A DNA stretch of 7,274 nucleotides, from assembly GCA_003155705.1 (NCBI GenBank), contig PMEC01000101.1, positions 1-7,274 on the forward strand, in the 5' to 3' direction. Source of the stretch: Bacteroidales bacterium (GTDB lineage Bacteria > Bacteroidota > Bacteroidia > Bacteroidales > VadinHA17). Below are positions 6,382 to 7,274 of the stretch, piece after piece. The position numbers and the translations under genes are program-made. The notes beneath the pieces were generated by a model. It was not told where the DNA came from and made no database searches. It saw only the letters and a program-made list of their open reading frames with translations. How positions within the stretch are numbered: the first letter of the stretch is position 1; every line of letters begins with the position of its first letter.

Positions 6382-7274
6382 ATGAATCAAAAAAAATCTT
6401 CAACTCAAATTCAAAATGTGATGAAAACAGTTCTTATTGCATTTATCATCCTTTTTATCTCCTCACATTGTATTGAGGGACAAAACAAGAATAAAAAAGA
6501 ACCTGTCATAAATAAACCAGCTTTAACAGTTTATAATGTTATGGATTTTGGCGCAACAGGAGATGGGAAAACACTTGATTCACCATCAATTAATAAAGCT
6601 ATTGAGGAGGCTGCAACTAAAGGGGGCGGAACAGTTTACTTTCCTGCAGGGACATATCTCTCTGCATCAATACGTCTTAAAAGCAATATTAGTTTATTTG
6701 TGGATCAGGGGGCAACTATCCTGGCTGCATCTCCCTCGGAAACAATTAAATACGATGATCCTGAGCCGAATAAATGGGGCGACTCACTTCAGTACCAGGA
6801 TTTTGGACATAGCCATTGGCACAACAGCCTTATCTGGGGAGAAAATATCCATGACGCCTCAATCCTTGGCAGCGGAATGATTTGGGGTAAAGGACTTAAC
6901 AGGGGCACCGGGGGTTCCGGTAATTCTACCGGTGGTGGTAACAAATCCATAAGCCTCAAATGGTGCCGCAATATTATTATTCGTGACGTTTCTATTCTTC
7001 AGGGCGGCTGGTTTGGAATTCTTGCAACCGGAGTCGATAACCTTACCATTGACAACCTTAAAATTGATACCAACCGTGATGGAATGGATATAGACTGTTG
7101 TGCAAACGTCAGGATATCAAACTGCTTTGTAAACTCCCCCAGCGATGATGGTATCTGTCTTAAAAGCTGTTATGGACTGGGTGTGGCAAAAGTGACTGAA
7201 AATGTTACTATAACCAATTGCCAGGTCTCAGGGTTTGTTGCGGGTACCCTTCTTGACGGAACCTATAAACGAAT
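6382..7274 (+). CDS. Exported GH28-type (polygalacturonase-like) parallel beta-helix glycosidase, 3' end cut by window edge
   Basis: The frame runs from ATG 6382 for 297 codons to the edge. An in-frame ATG at 6421 (codon 14, MKTVLIAFIILFISS) is an alternative start giving a more compact signal peptide; cleavage is likely before Gln34 (IEGQ). Mature sequence opens with the pectinase-superfamily start VYNVMDFGATGDGKTLDSPS (50-69) and GGGTVYFPAGTY (81-92). A Gly/Ser-rich loop lies at 175-186. Beta-helix rungs follow (NIIIRDVSI, GGWFGILATGVDNLTI). NRDGMDID (231-238) corresponds to GH28 NTDGxD, and SPSDDGICLKS (252-262) to the GDDxxxxKS motif, placing catalytic Asp candidates at 236, 255 and 256. 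The later GHG and RIK motifs would lie beyond the window. GH28 enzymes hydrolyse galacturonan or rhamnogalacturonan bonds, but this bacterial subgroup is broad and the exact linkage is unknown. It is probably co-transcribed with the upstream TIM-barrel gene. Confidence 0.87.
   Translation, partial: MNQKKSSTQIQNVMKTVLIAFIILFISSHCIEGQNKNKKEPVINKPALTVYNVMDFGATGDGKTLDSPSINKAIEEAATKGGGTVYFPAGTYLSASIRLKSNISLFVDQGATILAASPSETIKYDDPEPNKWGDSLQYQDFGHSHWHNSLIWGENIHDASILGSGMIWGKGLNRGTGGSGNSTGGGNKSISLKWCRNIIIRDVSILQGGWFGILATGVDNLTIDNLKIDTNRDGMDIDCCANVRISNCFVNSPSDDGICLKSCYGLGVAKVTENVTITNCQVSGFVAGTLLDGTYKR

Noticed and set aside
6463..6474. Lipobox in the GH28-like signal peptide (Cys30 after ISSH)
   Set aside because: His at -1 does not fit a lipobox. 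Cleavage before Gln34 by signal peptidase I is the better reading.
6536..6971. Open frames on both strands (6536-6880 plus, 6789-6971 minus)
   Set aside because: Both overlap the GH28-like gene in other frames. The main frame has clear family motifs and these do not.

Overview
The window looks like part of a polysaccharide utilisation locus (PUL) from a Bacteroidetes genome, probably an environmental or gut Bacteroidales-like organism. The evidence is a SusC-type TonB-dependent transporter followed 17 bp later by a SusD-type lipoprotein, signal peptides ending in the Bacteroidetes-style '..GQ', AT-rich leaders without Shine-Dalgarno sequences, moderate-to-low GC, and intergenic short tandem repeats and hairpin repeats of the sort often seen in that phylum. 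Species and exact substrate cannot be read from the sequence alone.

Layout. On the minus strand, transcription runs leftwards from about 4180: a complete SusC homologue (842-4180), then a SusD homologue (824 down to the left edge, C-terminal part missing). A 1.1 kb divergent intergenic region (4181-5307) holds no convincing gene. It contains two candidate palindromic operators (4349-4362, 4642-4649), scattered GGTTAG hexamers, an 8-bp tandem repeat (4725-4772), and a composite repeat with nested hairpins, including a perfect 22-bp stem (5024-5070). On the plus strand are an exported xylose-isomerase-like TIM-barrel protein (5308-6300) and, after an 81-bp gap that begins with a 7-bp tandem repeat, the N-terminal 297 codons of an exported GH28-type (polygalacturonase-like) parallel beta-helix protein (6382 to the right edge).

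How the genes may work together (inference). The GH28-like enzyme would cleave a pectic or rhamnogalacturonan-type polymer, the SusCD pair would bind fragments at the surface and import them, and the exported TIM-barrel enzyme would rearrange or deglycosylate a released or modified sugar in the periplasm. LacI-type control is suggested only by the CG-centred palindromes; no regulator gene lies in the window.

Main annotation correction. The open frame of the TIM-barrel gene can be extended upstream to an ATG at 4924, but those 128 extra codons read straight through the repeat element. The ATG at 5308, which begins a clean signal peptide, is the credible start.
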